Origin: Methylococcales bacterium
GTDB taxonomy: Bacteria; Pseudomonadota; Gammaproteobacteria; Methylococcales; Methylomonadaceae
Direction of reading: 5' to 3'
NCBI GenBank assembly: GCA_023146575.1
Contig: JAGLBU010000074.1
Coordinates: 1 to 14,066 of the forward strand
DNA length: 14,066 nucleotides
The position numbers and the translations under genes are program-made. Position 1 is the stretch's first letter. Each line of letters begins with the position of its first letter. Below, piece by piece: positions 1 through 6,644 of the stretch. Under the pieces are notes generated by a model. The model was not told the DNA's origin and did no database searches. It saw only the letters and a list, made by a program, of their open reading frames with translations.

Positions 1-216
1 AATACTCGTGTTTTTTAGTGAAAAATTACGCACACCCAAACATCCGATATTGTAAGATCGCGTCTCAATTAAGCGCTCACTGTAACATAAAACCCTTAAA
101 GTCAAAATTTACGCTCTCAAAACCTCGTGTTAATTTAGCCTATGATCCCCCTCTAACATCGATAAAAACCATCCTTGTTGTTTTTAAGTATAGCCTAAAA
201 TAAAATCATTCATTTT
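1..216. other. Gene-free stretch downstream of apaH
   Basis: I see no convincing gene or RNA here. A 61-codon frame from a GTG at 18 has no ribosome binding site and no family resemblance. No strong hairpin with a T run marks the end of the apaH transcript. A gene entering from the left could end before base 1. Confidence 0.5.
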
Positions 217-1026
217 TTACTCTATCCCACAGTCTATACTGATTCGCTTTGTTGTTTTTCCTAATTTTAACGCGGTTAACTGCCCCCCCCACAAACAACC
301 TGTATCAATTCCACAACAACTATCGTCTTCATAAAAGCCAAGGGTTGACCAATGCCCAAAAATAATTTTTAAATTGGTACTTTGACGGGATTTAACCTGA
401 AACCACGGTTTTAAAAAGCTAGGTTGGCTTCCAATCTCACCTTTATGCTTAAAGTCCAAATGCCCATCCTCATCGCAATAACGTATACGTGTAAAACAAT
501 TCAAGATGAATTTTAACCTTGCCAAGCCCTTTAAATCTTCTGACCAATGATTTGGGTGATCACCATACATGCCATTTAAAAATGCTAAAAAATGCTTTCC
601 TTGTAAAGTCGCCTCAACTTTTGCTGCCATTTTTTGAGCTTGCTTAATATCCCATTGTGGTGGTAAGCCTGCATGCAGTAAGCCATAACGGTCATTACAA
701 TGAAACAAAGGCCGATAGCGTAACCAATCGACTAATTCATCACGATCATCCGCTTTTAAAATGGCGTTAAGCGAACTATTTGGTTTTATTTTTTTATTTA
801 AATACGCAATTGCCAATAAATGCATATCATGATTTCCCAATACGCTAATTGCAGAATCCCCTAAGCCTTTAACATAACGCAACGTTTCCAATGATTTATC
901 ACCTCGGTTCACTAAATCACCCGCAAACCATAATTGATCTTTTTTAGGGTCAAATTGAAGTCGATCAACTAAGCGCAATAAATCATCATAACAACCTTGA
1001 ATATCACCAATTGCATAAATAGCCAT
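217..1026 (-). CDS. apaH: Symmetrical bis(5'-nucleosyl)-tetraphosphatase
   Basis: ApaH hydrolyses diadenosine tetraphosphate (Ap4A) to two ADP in the cytoplasm and so clears a stress-linked dinucleotide. The 269-residue product has the calcineurin-like phosphoesterase metal motifs in order: GDIQG at residues 7-11, GDLVNRG at 36-42 and GNHD at 64-67. It also has the ApaH-type C-terminal motif DTGCLWGG ending near residue 248. The length is close to the 280 residues of the E. coli protein. The ATG at 1026 lies 3 bases after the stop of the upstream membrane protein gene, with no clear Shine-Dalgarno sequence, so translation is probably coupled to that gene. A run of eight G (on the coding strand) falls in the codons for W246-G247-G248. 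In enterobacteria apaH usually sits with ksgA and apaG, which are not here. Family assignment is secure. Confidence 0.95.
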   Translation of the reverse strand: MAIYAIGDIQGCYDDLLRLVDRLQFDPKKDQLWFAGDLVNRGDKSLETLRYVKGLGDSAISVLGNHDMHLLAIAYLNKKIKPNSSLNAILKADDRDELVDWLRYRPLFHCNDRYGLLHAGLPPQWDIKQAQKMAAKVEATLQGKHFLAFLNGMYGDHPNHWSEDLKGLARLKFILNCFTRIRYCDEDGHLDFKHKGEIGSQPSFLKPWFQVKSRQSTNLKIIFGHWSTLGFYEDDSCCGIDTGCLWGGQLTALKLGKTTKRISIDCGIE

Positions 1027-1029
1027 CTA

Positions 1030-1524
1030 TTAAAATGCAAGCATAAGACCATAAGCCGCGCCATAGGTCATCAAAAAATAGATAAAGGAAACCGCTAAAC
1101 TGGCAAAGACATTAATATTTAAAACCTGTTTAATCAAATAGGTCACTAAACACATATCCCAAAAAATCAACACTCCAAATACCACATAACTTAAAAAATC
1201 ATCGGTGACGGTTAACCACATTAAAGTAGGTACTGCAAAAATAGCAATCACATTTTCACACACTAAAAATGCGGTCGCCACTTGTGTATATGCTTTAAAG
1301 TTACCATTTAGCGTCATCATCAACGCAATAAAAACAAGGGTAAAAACCGTTTCAAGATTTACTTCCATAAAAGCTTCCCACGGCGGAATCATATTTGCCT
1401 GCATAAAAAGCTCAACAAAATAATAAATAACCAGATTCGCTTTAAAAAAAGTATCAGAGCGCGGGAGTTTTAGTGGGTTTTCATTGAAAAAACATAAAGG
1501 GAAATAATATTTTAAAAGATCCAT
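1030..1524 (-). CDS. Conserved multi-pass inner membrane protein, unknown function
   Basis: This 164-residue protein is strongly hydrophobic, with about four predicted membrane segments (roughly residues 27-45, 57-75, 80-105 and 110-165, the last able to hold two helices). The N-terminal part holds an Asn-Pro-Leu-Lys-Leu-Pro-Arg-Ser stretch after a short hydrophobic start. From memory this resembles small Yip1-like hypothetical proteins of beta- and gammaproteobacteria, but I cannot confirm a family. I chose the ATG at 1524 over a TTG two codons earlier. No good ribosome binding site is visible for either. The gene lies between the dynamin-like gene, 85 bases upstream, and apaH, 3 bases downstream, so it is probably co-transcribed with apaH. 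No catalytic motif is visible, and its role is unknown. Confidence 0.75.
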   Translation of the reverse strand: MDLLKYYFPLCFFNENPLKLPRSDTFFKANLVIYYFVELFMQANMIPPWEAFMEVNLETVFTLVFIALMMTLNGNFKAYTQVATAFLVCENVIAIFAVPTLMWLTVTDDFLSYVVFGVLIFWDMCLVTYLIKQVLNINVFASLAVSFIYFLMTYGAAYGLMLAF

Positions 1525-1557
1525 GATCAACAGCCATTAAATGAAGTTAAAGTACAT

Positions 1558-1579
1558 TACGATGCCTCATGCAATCGTA
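1558..1579. other. Imperfect inverted repeat (possible RNA hairpin)
   Basis: TACGATGC and GCATCGTA-like arms (1558-1565 and 1571-1579) pair over eight base pairs, with one bulged A at 1573 and a five-base loop. It lies between the dynamin-like gene and the membrane protein-apaH pair, 34 bases upstream of the latter's start. No T run follows on either strand, so it is not a standard intrinsic terminator. It could be a processing site, a leader structure or an operator. Confidence 0.35.
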
Positions 1580-1609
1580 TCCACAGTATCAGATGAATAA
1601 TTTTACGCG

Positions 1610-3094
1610 CTAATTTCGTCTAGGAAATAAGCCCAATTTTGATCTTGCAGGTGGTGTTACAACGGGTGGTGCTGAGACCGTAGGTTTAGGTTGAGGCGGT
1701 GGCTCAGGCGCATGGGGTTCCGCTTGACGAGGCGTCATCACACGAGGTGCTAGCGATAACTCACTAAAGCTTTCATTTAACGATTGCACCAATTCTTGAG
1801 TTTGCTCTATTAATGCTTTGAGTTTTTTACGGTTTTTTCGGCTATTTCCAAAGGGTTCTTTAATCGGGAAAAGCATTCGAGTAAAACTTAAGCTTTTTTC
1901 AAATAGTCCGGCAAGGTTTTCGATTAATACCAATTTTTTTTGACGTTCATACAGGCTTTTAAGTAGAAATTTTGCATGAATTTTACTGACAACAATATGC
2001 AATGGCACAAAAAACAATACCAAAACTGCCAAGAATATCGGCCCAATAATGGGATCAATAATGGAGTTTAAAATAATCCCCCCCATAGTGATTTCAGCAA
2101 ACAGCATCAAGGTAACGATAAAGCCCATAACAATTAAAGTGGTCACATTTGAGCGCTCCTTCCATTGTATTAATACCGTTGACACTTCAGGTATAATCAC
2201 TTCTTCAACATCACGGATGCTTTGTTCTAAATTACGCAATACGCGGTAGGTACGATGATATTCCACATTTTCTAAACGTTCATCAATCGCTCTGATACCA
2301 TCTAGACGAACATCATCTGAATCAGACAGCACCACATAATGCCCCGTATTCAGCCCTAAATTCGCCAATCGCTGTTGCCATGAATTAATAATTTCATTAC
2401 TTTTAGCAATATCTAAACTCATGTCTGAGTGATCGACCACATACACTAAATTATGCGTATCTTGGCGAATAATAAGTTCATCCAGTAATTCTTGAATCAC
2501 CAACGGTTCAGAATCAAAAATATCCGTAAAAATAAAACTTGCATCGGATATTTCCAATACATGTTTCATCAAAAACTTTTGCACATCGCCGCTGTCCTCT
2601 GTCAAAGGTGGGGTATCAATAAAAAGTTTGCCGATTAATTTATCGCTATTGGAGGTTTTTAATTCAAGATGGGTGTTAATTTTACCGCCTTCGCCTTTTA
2701 AATTTTGCTCAATTTTATGGCTAATTTGATAAAAGGGCAGTTTATGATCGACATCAAGTGCGACCCCAGGGAGGGTGACTTCGGTTTTTTGAGGGGTGTA
2801 TTGTAAAACGGTAAATTTATGATGTGCCGCATACGCACTGGAGTGATTGGGTTTAGAACCTAGATAATGTTCTATAAAATCATTTTTAATCTGTGATGCA
2901 CCACCAATAAGGCTTACCACAGGCCACCAAGAGCTTTTACAGGCAGTCGATTCACTTTCATCAAGCAATCCGAGCGTATATTCAAAGTCATCCAACCGAT
3001 GAAAAATAGCCCCTGCCTTTTTTAAAATAGGCTGCGTATCCGCAAAGTAATTTTCCAAATTAACTAAATGCTTGCTTATCGTTTTATCAGCCAT
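1610..3094 (-). CDS. Dynamin-like, membrane-anchored protein with degenerate GTPase motifs
   Basis: This 494-residue protein has a layout like bacterial dynamin-related GTPases: an N-terminal helical stretch, a GTPase-like domain (about residues 55-270), a helical region, two adjacent membrane segments (about 320-375), a basic helical segment and a proline-rich tail (about 455-485). The P-loop region at residues 64-79 aligns without gaps to the family pattern G-x-x-S-x-G-K-S-x-F-I. Here, however, the Gly before Lys is Ile and the Ser/Thr after Lys is Asn. The G3 motif is DTPP (residues 160-163) instead of DTPG. A VVDHSD stretch stands where the N/TKxD motif would be. GTP binding or hydrolysis is therefore doubtful. 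The start is the ATG at 3094, supported by GAGGGG five bases upstream; a TTG just before it is not needed. The gene is first in a probable minus-strand unit ending with apaH. A membrane remodelling role is inference only. Confidence 0.7.
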   Translation of the reverse strand: MADKTISKHLVNLENYFADTQPILKKAGAIFHRLDDFEYTLGLLDESESTACKSSWWPVVSLIGGASQIKNDFIEHYLGSKPNHSSAYAAHHKFTVLQYTPQKTEVTLPGVALDVDHKLPFYQISHKIEQNLKGEGGKINTHLELKTSNSDKLIGKLFIDTPPLTEDSGDVQKFLMKHVLEISDASFIFTDIFDSEPLVIQELLDELIIRQDTHNLVYVVDHSDMSLDIAKSNEIINSWQQRLANLGLNTGHYVVLSDSDDVRLDGIRAIDERLENVEYHRTYRVLRNLEQSIRDVEEVIIPEVSTVLIQWKERSNVTTLIVMGFIVTLMLFAEITMGGIILNSIIDPIIGPIFLAVLVLFFVPLHIVVSKIHAKFLLKSLYERQKKLVLIENLAGLFEKSLSFTRMLFPIKEPFGNSRKNRKKLKALIEQTQELVQSLNESFSELSLAPRVMTPRQAEPHAPEPPPQPKPTVSAPPVVTPPARSKLGLFPRRN

Positions 3095-3099
3095 CAAAT

Positions 3100-3105
3100 C
3101 CCCTC
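3100..3105 (-). promoter_or_regulatory. Ribosome binding site deciding the start of the dynamin-like gene
   Basis: GAGGGG on the minus strand lies five bases before the ATG at 3094. It is one of the few clear Shine-Dalgarno sequences in the window and supports this ATG over the TTG at 3097. Confidence 0.7.
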
Positions 3106-3232
3106 ATTCCATATTGTTATTGATAGCTTGTGAGTATACACCTATGCGGTGAATTTATAAAAAGCTAACCACTCCCCTCCAATGATTTAAACTATTCTCA
3201 CTTAGCCCTTTTTATTAAATTTTTTAAAAATT

Positions 3233-3787
3233 ATGCACATTGAAAATCATCAGCTTAGCCATGCAAAAAAAATTGTCTCACCTAATTTTAATGACCGTCC
3301 TGATGAGAATGATATTTCACTGATTGTCATCCACAATATCAGCCTGCCGCCCGCTCAATTTTCAAAAGACTATGTGAGTCTTTTTTTTTGTAACCAGCTA
3401 GACTCGAACAGCCACCCCTATTTTAAGGAAATTGACACGCTCGAAGTTTCTGCGCATCTTTTTATACGCCGAAGTGGTGAAATAATTCAATATGTGCCTT
3501 TTAATAAAAGAGCTTGGCATGCGGGGAAATCAAGTTACAACGGCCGTGAGAATTGTAATGATTATGCGATTGGGATAGAACTTGAAGGAACGGATACACT
3601 CGCTTATACCGCACAACAATACCAGCAATTAGCGCAGGTGATTCAAGCATTAATACAAAAATATCCTTACTTAAACCACCACAGCATCACAGGTCATAAT
3701 ATGATCGCTCCAAATCGTAAAACCGACCCTGGCGAGGCTTTTTCATGGCCATTACTATCACAATTATTAGAGAGCCACTCTATATAA
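3233..3787 (+). CDS. ampD: 1,6-anhydro-N-acetylmuramyl-L-alanine amidase AmpD
   Basis: AmpD is a cytoplasmic zinc amidase that removes the stem peptide from 1,6-anhydro-muropeptides during cell-wall recycling. In many gammaproteobacteria its loss induces AmpC beta-lactamase through AmpR. The 184-residue protein matches the enterobacterial enzyme along its whole length: HNISLPP at 34-40, AWHAG at 94-98, GIELEGTD at 114-121 and the TGH...APxRKTDPG block at 153-167. The expected zinc ligands H34, H155 and D165 and the catalytic E116 and K163 are all present. No ribosome binding site is evident before the ATG at 3233. The gene stands alone, divergent from the dynamin-like gene across 138 bases and convergent with the 95-residue gene 13 bases downstream. 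No ampE, ampC or ampR is in the window. A run of nine T sits in codons 50-53. Confidence 0.97.
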   Translation: MHIENHQLSHAKKIVSPNFNDRPDENDISLIVIHNISLPPAQFSKDYVSLFFCNQLDSNSHPYFKEIDTLEVSAHLFIRRSGEIIQYVPFNKRAWHAGKSSYNGRENCNDYAIGIELEGTDTLAYTAQQYQQLAQVIQALIQKYPYLNHHSITGHNMIAPNRKTDPGEAFSWPLLSQLLESHSI

Positions 3788-3800
3788 TAAGTAGAGATTC

Positions 3801-4088
3801 CTATTCCTCTGCCACCCATTCCTCTAAAGCGGCAATAATTTCTCGAGCTTGTTTGGCACTGGAAATATTAAATTTAGACTTAGGTTTATATTCCCCGTCG
3901 CGTTTTTGATAGCGGCGAATCGTGTATTTATCAGGGCTGTATTCTTCTTTACTGCGGTTCCAATCCTGATAGCGATACATAATCGTCGCCCATGCGCCTT
4001 TGGTTAATACTTTTTTATCTAATTCCTTGATCGTTTCAATGCCACCATCTTCATATGCCACGGTAAGATCATCAACTGTTTCTGCCAT
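3801..4088 (-). CDS. Small conserved protein, possibly PC4-like (unknown function)
   Basis: This is a 95-residue soluble, charged protein without cysteines. Its core, about residues 28-92, has alternating hydrophobic strands, a KYTIRRYQKRDGEYKP stretch and a final helix (residues 75-93, ending WVAEE). The strand-strand-strand-helix order and the Lys/Arg-rich strand resemble the single-stranded-DNA-binding PC4/YdbC fold. This is a visual impression only and the function should be treated as unknown. The start at 4088 is well supported: AGGTGA lies seven bases upstream on the minus strand. A TATAAT-like -10 with a partial -35 lies just beyond it, so it is probably transcribed alone. It is convergent with ampD and divergent from the SoxYZ-like gene. 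Confidence 0.8.
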   Translation of the reverse strand: MAETVDDLTVAYEDGGIETIKELDKKVLTKGAWATIMYRYQDWNRSKEEYSPDKYTIRRYQKRDGEYKPKSKFNISSAKQAREIIAALEEWVAEE

Positions 4089-4103
4089 TGTTATTCACCT
4101 AAA

Positions 4104-4133
4104 ATTATAAGGTTAAGAAATTTAAATTATCAT
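4104..4133 (-). promoter_or_regulatory. Probable sigma-70 promoter of the 95-residue gene
   Basis: Read on the minus strand, TATAAT (4109-4104) is preceded by ATGATA (4133-4128) with an 18-base spacer. The -10 is perfect and the -35 matches TTGACA at four of six positions. It lies directly upstream of the AGGTGA ribosome binding site, which would make the leader very short. Confidence 0.4.
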
Positions 4134-4208
4134 TGCCTTTTTGTCTAAAAAGGTCATCATTACATCAATCCCTAATGTTTTACTTTATTATAGTTGACCA
4201 CTAGGCTA

Positions 4209-4217
4209 TGGTATAAA
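4209..4217 (+). promoter_or_regulatory. Possible extended -10 promoter of the SoxYZ-like gene
   Basis: TGGTATAAA fits the extended -10 pattern TGnTATAAT with one mismatch. It lies 46 bases before the ATG at 4264. A TTGACC is nearby (4194-4199), but its 12-base spacing is too short for a normal -35, so the call rests on the extended -10 alone. Confidence 0.35.
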
Positions 4218-4263
4218 ATTGCACCCCTTAAAAGAAAATAAACACTTTCCTAAAGCATGAGAA

Positions 4264-5103
4264 ATGATAATGACCTTACGATACAGTCTTCTAACTTTCA
4301 TCACTTTTTTCGCCCTTTCACACACGATTATGGCGGCTCAAGATGAAAGTAAATGGAATACCCAGTTGAAAAAAAACTACTTCTCGGGTAAAAATATTCA
4401 AGAATCCAACGACGTTATTGAATTAAAAACCCCTTATCGAGCCGAAGACCCAGCGCTTGTTCCGATAAAGATTATCAGTAAAATCAAGCAAACAAAAGAA
4501 AAATATATTAAAAAAATTACTGTGTTTGTGGATAAAAACCCCTATCCCTTTGTAGGCGAGTTTGAACTTACCCCTGAAACAGGTAAAGCTGATTTAGCCA
4601 TGCGTATCCGCGTCAATACTTACAGCTACATTCGCGCAATCGCTGAAATGAACACGGGCGAATTTCACATGAGCAAACAATTTGTTAAAGCCAGTGGCGG
4701 TTGTTCTGCCCCTATTGGTGCCGATTTAGATACAGCCATGAAACGACTCGGAAAAATGAAATTTAAAGTTGGAAAAGACCTAACGATGGGCAAACCAACC
4801 TTAGCGCAGATTCTCATCAGTCATCCAAATATAACAGGGATGCAGATGGATCAAGTCACCCGCTTTATTAAAAAATCACATTTTATGGATAAACTCACCA
4901 TTACGTTTAACGATAAACCTGTTTTAACCGCAAAAACTGACATTGCCATTAGCGCTGACCCTAATTTTCGTTTTTATTTTATTCCACAAACCGAAGGTGT
5001 TTTAAAAGCTGAATTTAGCGATACTTCTTGCGAAACCCCTACCAGTCGAAAAGCCTGTAAATCAGGTAAAAATTATAGCCAAAGTTATACCTTAGCGCCT
5101 TAA
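4264..5103 (+). CDS. Fused SoxYZ-like sulfur carrier protein, secreted
   Basis: This 279-residue protein has a signal peptide (about residues 1-25, cut near MAA-QD), then a SoxY-like half (about 30-155) and a SoxZ-like half (about 170-275). The SoxY part ends in an ASGGCSAP segment with Cys147. In SoxY the equivalent GGCGG cysteine carries the sulfur intermediate. The SoxZ part keeps the NFRFYFIPQTEGVL strand pattern. This fused form matches the family usually named quinoprotein dehydrogenase-associated SoxYZ-like carrier, found in methylotrophs and other users of PQQ enzymes. Two further cysteines, 256 and 265, lie near the C terminus and might pair. It stands alone here, without soxAX, soxB or a quinoprotein gene. 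Its exact substrate is unknown. The start could be ATG 4264 or 4270; both keep the signal peptide. Confidence 0.85.
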   Translation: MIMTLRYSLLTFITFFALSHTIMAAQDESKWNTQLKKNYFSGKNIQESNDVIELKTPYRAEDPALVPIKIISKIKQTKEKYIKKITVFVDKNPYPFVGEFELTPETGKADLAMRIRVNTYSYIRAIAEMNTGEFHMSKQFVKASGGCSAPIGADLDTAMKRLGKMKFKVGKDLTMGKPTLAQILISHPNITGMQMDQVTRFIKKSHFMDKLTITFNDKPVLTAKTDIAISADPNFRFYFIPQTEGVLKAEFSDTSCETPTSRKACKSGKNYSQSYTLAP

Positions 5104-5110
5104 AATCGAT

Positions 5111-5151
5111 AAAAAAAGCACATCAAAAACGACTCTTTTTTTGCAAAAAAA
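5111..5151. other. A/T-tract cluster with perfect T7-GC-A7 palindrome
   Basis: In the 128-base gap between the SoxYZ-like gene and hisA, A7G (5111-5118) is complementary to CT7 (5135-5142), and T7-GC-A7 (5136-5151) is a perfect 16-base palindrome. The tracts would bend DNA. An A7G/CT7 hairpin would be weak and has no T run after it, so a terminator is only possible. Confidence 0.35.
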
Positions 5152-5231
5152 CATTTTATTACTATTCTTATTTTATCAACAGAAAGACCTTTACGACTTC
5201 CCAATAACCTTTAGTTAAAAAAATACTTATC

Positions 5232-5978
5232 ATGCTACTAATCCCTGCAATTGATTTAAAAGATGGAAAATGTGTACGATTACGTCAAGGACGAATGGAA
5301 GATAACACCATATTTTCAGAAGACCCTGTCGCCGTTGCGGGACGTTGGGTCAAAGCGGGTGCGAAACGCATTCATCTAGTTGATTTAGACGGTGCGTTTG
5401 CGGGCAAACCTAAAAATGCCGACATTATTCACCAAATTGTGGAAACCTATCCTGATGTCCCTGTACAAATAGGCGGTGGCATTCGAGATGAAGAAACCAT
5501 CCAAGGCTATTTAAATGCGGGGGTTCAATACGTCATTATCGGGACAAAAGCAGTTAATGCACCTCATTTTGTACGAGATATTGGCGTCGAATTTCCAGGA
5601 CATATTATTATTGGTCTAGATGCTAAAGATGGCAAAGTCGCTATTGATGGCTGGTCAAAATTATCACACCATGATGTTATTGATCTGGCGCAACAGTTTG
5701 AATCAAATGGGATTGAGGCGATTATTTATACCGATATTTCCCGCGATGGTATGATGCAAGGGGTAAATATTGATGCAACGTTAAATCTTGCCCGTGCCAT
5801 CAATATCCCCGTTATTGCCTCAGGCGGTATTACCAACATGGATGATGTACATGCCTTAGGAAAGGTAAGCGATGAAGGCATTATAGGTGCAATCACGGGC
5901 CGTGCGATTTATGAAGGCACTTTAGATTTTGAAGAAGCTGAAAAAGTTGCCGAGTCCTATCGCCCAAGTTTTGAATAA
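5232..5978 (+). CDS. hisA: ProFAR isomerase HisA (phosphoribosylformimino-AICAR-P isomerase)
   Basis: HisA is the cytoplasmic (beta/alpha)8-barrel enzyme that catalyses the Amadori rearrangement of ProFAR to PRFAR in histidine biosynthesis. The 248-residue length is normal. The N-terminal [13 protein letters not shown] places the catalytic base at Asp8, and [14 protein letters not shown] holds the second catalytic Asp at 130. Phosphate-binding segments are visible at [18 protein letters not shown] and ASGGI. No clear ribosome binding site precedes the ATG at 5232. HisH and HisF, its usual neighbours, are absent on both sides. Instead the next gene starts 21 bases downstream on the same strand and encodes a DUF4126 membrane protein, so hisA may be the first gene of a unit that also holds the copper proteins. 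Confidence 0.96.
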   Translation: MLLIPAIDLKDGKCVRLRQGRMEDNTIFSEDPVAVAGRWVKAGAKRIHLVDLDGAFAGKPKNADIIHQIVETYPDVPVQIGGGIRDEETIQGYLNAGVQYVIIGTKAVNAPHFVRDIGVEFPGHIIIGLDAKDGKVAIDGWSKLSHHDVIDLAQQFESNGIEAIIYTDISRDGMMQGVNIDATLNLARAINIPVIASGGITNMDDVHALGKVSDEGIIGAITGRAIYEGTLDFEEAEKVAESYRPSFE

Positions 5979-5999
5979 ACATCTCCTCATAGGTTTTTT

Positions 6000-6638
6000 A
6001 TGGAAGGATTAGAACAACTCTCAACCACACTCGCGCTCACTATGGGCGTAGCGTGGGCGAGTGGTATTAATCTCTATGCAACCATCCTCACACTCGGATT
6101 GCTATCTTATAACGATCAAATCAATCTACCACCTGATCTTGAAATTGTCGCTAACCCACTGGTGATTGTCGCCGCAGGTTTAATGTATGCCGTTGAATTT
6201 TTTGCTGATAAAATACCTGGGGTTGATAGTGCATGGGACGGAATTCATACCTTTATTCGCATTCCAGCAGGGGCGTTATTAGCTGCCGCCGCCATAGGGG
6301 ATGTCAGTCCTGCAATGGAAATGGCCGCAGGTATTGTAGGCGGCGGCTTAGCCACCAGTACTCATGCTACTAAAGCGGGATCACGATTATTAATCAACAC
6401 TTCCCCCGAACCCTTTAGTAACTGGGCTGCCTCCGTTGGTGAGGATATTTCGGTTATCGGCGGTATTTGGGTCTGCCTAACCAATCCAGTTTTATTTTTA
6501 ATTTTATTAGTCTTTTCAATAGGGCTGATGATCTGGCTATTACCCAAAATCTGGAGTAGTATAAAAAAAGTTTTTGCTTTCCTTTTCAACTTATTCAGTA
6601 GTGATTCCTCTCATGATACCGACCCACCGCCCCCATAA
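6000..6638 (+). CDS. DUF4126 family membrane protein
   Basis: This 212-residue inner membrane protein has several hydrophobic segments (about residues 8-32, 48-68, 88-118, 145-182). It shows the pattern I associate with the DUF4126 family: an early GINLYAT motif, a FFADKIPGVDSAWDG motif (69-83), then a glycine-rich helix and STHATKAGSRL (119-129). It ends with an acidic, proline-rich tail. Biochemical function is unknown. The polar motifs between helices suggest a transport or scaffolding role, but this is not shown. It starts 21 bases after hisA with a weak AGG seven bases before the ATG. Its stop is six bases before the multicopper oxidase start, so all of 6000-8872 is likely one transcript. 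Confidence 0.85.
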   Translation: MEGLEQLSTTLALTMGVAWASGINLYATILTLGLLSYNDQINLPPDLEIVANPLVIVAAGLMYAVEFFADKIPGVDSAWDGIHTFIRIPAGALLAAAAIGDVSPAMEMAAGIVGGGLATSTHATKAGSRLLINTSPEPFSNWAASVGEDISVIGGIWVCLTNPVLFLILLVFSIGLMIWLLPKIWSSIKKVFAFLFNLFSSDSSHDTDPPPP

Positions 6639-6644
6639 AATAAA

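Noticed and set aside
18..203. 61-codon frame from a GTG, plus strand
   Set aside because: No ribosome binding site, no recognisable family, composition like non-coding AT-rich DNA.
3119..3161. TTGATA, TATACA and TATAAA elements between the dynamin-like gene and ampD
   Set aside because: No pair has a spacing near 17 bases, so no specific promoter can be named.
3381..3389. T9 tract in ampD
   Set aside because: Long T runs are expected in AT-rich coding DNA for Phe codons and the frame is intact; no sign of phase variation.
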